Of a stretch of DNA of 64,000 nucleotides, positions 63,901 through 64,000 are shown piece after piece; the first letter of the stretch is position 1, and every line of letters begins with the position of its first letter. The DNA is taken from positions 3,286,001 to 3,350,000 of the forward strand of contig CBDDLL010000001.1 of the NCBI GenBank assembly GCA_965230625.1, in the 5' to 3' direction. The DNA comes from Saccharicrinis sp965230625 (GTDB lineage: Bacteria; Bacteroidota; Bacteroidia; Bacteroidales; Marinilabiliaceae). A program made the translations under genes and the position numbers. The notes below the pieces were generated by a model, which did not search any database, was not told where the DNA came from, and was given only the letters and a program-made list of their open reading frames with translations.

Positions 63901-64000
63901 ACTCAAATTATAGATAACCTTTTATCTAATGCATTTAAGTTTACTGATAATGGTTATGTCGAGATTACTACAAAAACCATTGTTGTTGAAGATTTAGTAG
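60904..64000 (+). CDS. Beta-propeller (HTCS-like) histidine kinase, truncated at right edge
   Basis: Open frame from the ATG at 60904 to the window end, at least 1032 codons with no stop in the frame, so partial. Signal peptide MYLNFKQTILLILLFNLSY and then GHYSYYGREEGLHHTYIRSI, the start of Reg_prop propeller repeats (for example EDKKGFVWLCSSEGLMRWDG). A Y_Y_Y domain is at about 715-775 (WKLKGYDKEWH), a membrane helix about 780-800, a coiled coil, then HisKA with FLANLSH893EIRTPMNAIM and the start of HATPase (DNLLSNAFKFTDNG). The architecture is that of Bacteroidota hybrid two-component systems; receiver and AraC domains would lie past the edge and are unseen. It may sense a ligand for the TonB receptor upstream. 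Confidence 0.9.
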   Translation, partial: MYLNFKQTILLILLFNLSYNIFGQSPYGHYSYYGREEGLHHTYIRSIYEDKKGFVWLCSSEGLMRWDGMSFELFGKSQTDSSQIIDSDITCIVQDENDYTFWIGTSISCITSFDVEKGHYKNYQPKDFPKDLFKRIEITAIQQIEPGKFIVGTKHQGLYFFTPYEEKKFSKMNFTFKESKIIHKIEKGEKYIWVGTNKGILKLTLKGEFVDRYSFTDKKDLNGQKCVFWKVKVLIEDGDDHFLFFVGKKIIRFNKKDGSIKLVAELPVKNIIKDIETDKDNNIWVSVVDNGIFFYDRLNKHLAKSNCHYKQVLDINFLKNQDIMLIGAKRGLSKYNSNFSNFKQYKISNLTNNISSSVFAICKDSRNELWFHTHSGFFHIKDINKKHSAEKIDLKTKVYQIVEDGWGNMWFITRNGLHKYDYRKKKYFHFPHIVDSNEGNKKNKITRALINDSKIWIGGSGNLLLFDIEKETSQVYQFPSNIIDIECELVNSLIMSKDSSSIWITTHSDKIFKFDIKRKKFDIISLSKYQSFRDNPGYILNAIQDTIGRLWLPTFGAGLLAYNPNDSTLSYELAENKLENNVYAIEEDNQNNIWVSTNFGLTKVNPYTKEVVNYTRADGVLCDEFNERSSYKNNDESILFGGIDWIVEFNPTEIKRNEYDAPVYVKAWTIEHNTLKHQKDFNEEINHIYDKQIVLDKPTGQIKFYTSVLDFAHPKYNKIKWKLKGYDKEWHIDYAKVPIIYPKLPPGKYTLLLKGLNADGHLSEQTDYVNIKVKARFYETLYFKIALIAFIILIVFIIFKRVINSHQSKELKLAKAVDGKTKELVIANNKLARSFEQLEWSHEEILNQKTELEIHRNNLEEIVRARIMDLEVAKNKAERSDMLKSTFLANLSHEIRTPMNAIMGFSILLDALDHNETEQRKEAIASINTNGRKLLRIIHDIVDISKMESENLQINLKDVCLNNMIKSVLSKYNSNNVEFRKNLEIDGGKSAFVSDEERLTQIIDNLLSNAFKFTDNGYVEITTKTIVVEDLV

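Overview
The window looks like chromosomal DNA of a low-GC marine Bacteroidota, most likely near the Marinilabiliales/Marinifilaceae. The evidence is a short 286-residue primary sigma factor of the Bacteroidota type, Bacteroidota promoters (TTTG about 20 bases before TAnnTTTG), few Shine-Dalgarno sites, many TonB receptors and barrels, TPR histidine kinases, and a two-component pair like RprX/RprY. A glycyl radical enzyme, tryptophanase and a flavodiiron protein suggest an anaerobic or facultative, amino-acid-fermenting life. No rRNA, tRNA, CRISPR array, prophage or insertion sequence was seen. The last gene runs off the right edge.

Layout. 1-6.6 kb: SIMPL-domain protein, MaoC-like hydratase, S41 lipoprotein peptidase, then a TPR sensor kinase flanked by two related small proteins that share a D-P-x-x-x-V-x-P-P tail, plus a 15-codon ORF repeating that tail. 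6.6-10.8 kb (minus): ribosomal protein L19 and an ECF sigma operon (sigma, putative membrane anti-sigma, DUF4097-like protein, two barrel proteins). 11-13.4 kb: PAS kinase and stand-alone receiver. 13.4-16 kb: amtB and a P-II protein flanked by two copies of a short degenerate repeat. 16-20.3 kb: htpG and gyrB, convergent. 20.5-27.2 kb (minus): 1020-residue TPR protein, outer-membrane barrel, coiled-coil protein, lipoprotein. 27.5-31.2 kb: FtsE, a dihydropyrimidinase-like protein without its metal ligands, an EamA transporter and a hexapeptide acyltransferase.

31.3-35 kb: RprXY-like system with a divergent secreted protein. 35-43 kb: unknown secreted protein, membrane nucleotide cyclase, flavodiiron protein, SPOR lipoprotein, mltG, dapF and a DegP-type protease. 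43-44 kb: rpoD. 44.3-48.8 kb: the most striking locus, a radical-SAM activase, a glycyl radical enzyme closely resembling trans-4-hydroxy-L-proline dehydratase (HypD), and a secreted S37 prolyl-peptidase-family protein. Together they suggest use of collagen-type, hydroxyproline-rich peptides. 48.9-52 kb (minus): YfiR-like protein and TonB receptor. 52.8-64 kb: tryptophanase, a barrel, DUF2809, a cytochrome c-PQQ dehydrogenase fusion, DUF1697, a TonB receptor, and a truncated beta-propeller histidine kinase.

The genes fit a peptide- and amino-acid-scavenging bacterium with strong envelope sensing: outer-membrane receptors and secreted peptidases supply peptides, HypD and tryptophanase ferment particular amino acids, AmtB/P-II handles ammonium, and several one- and two-component regulators watch the envelope.
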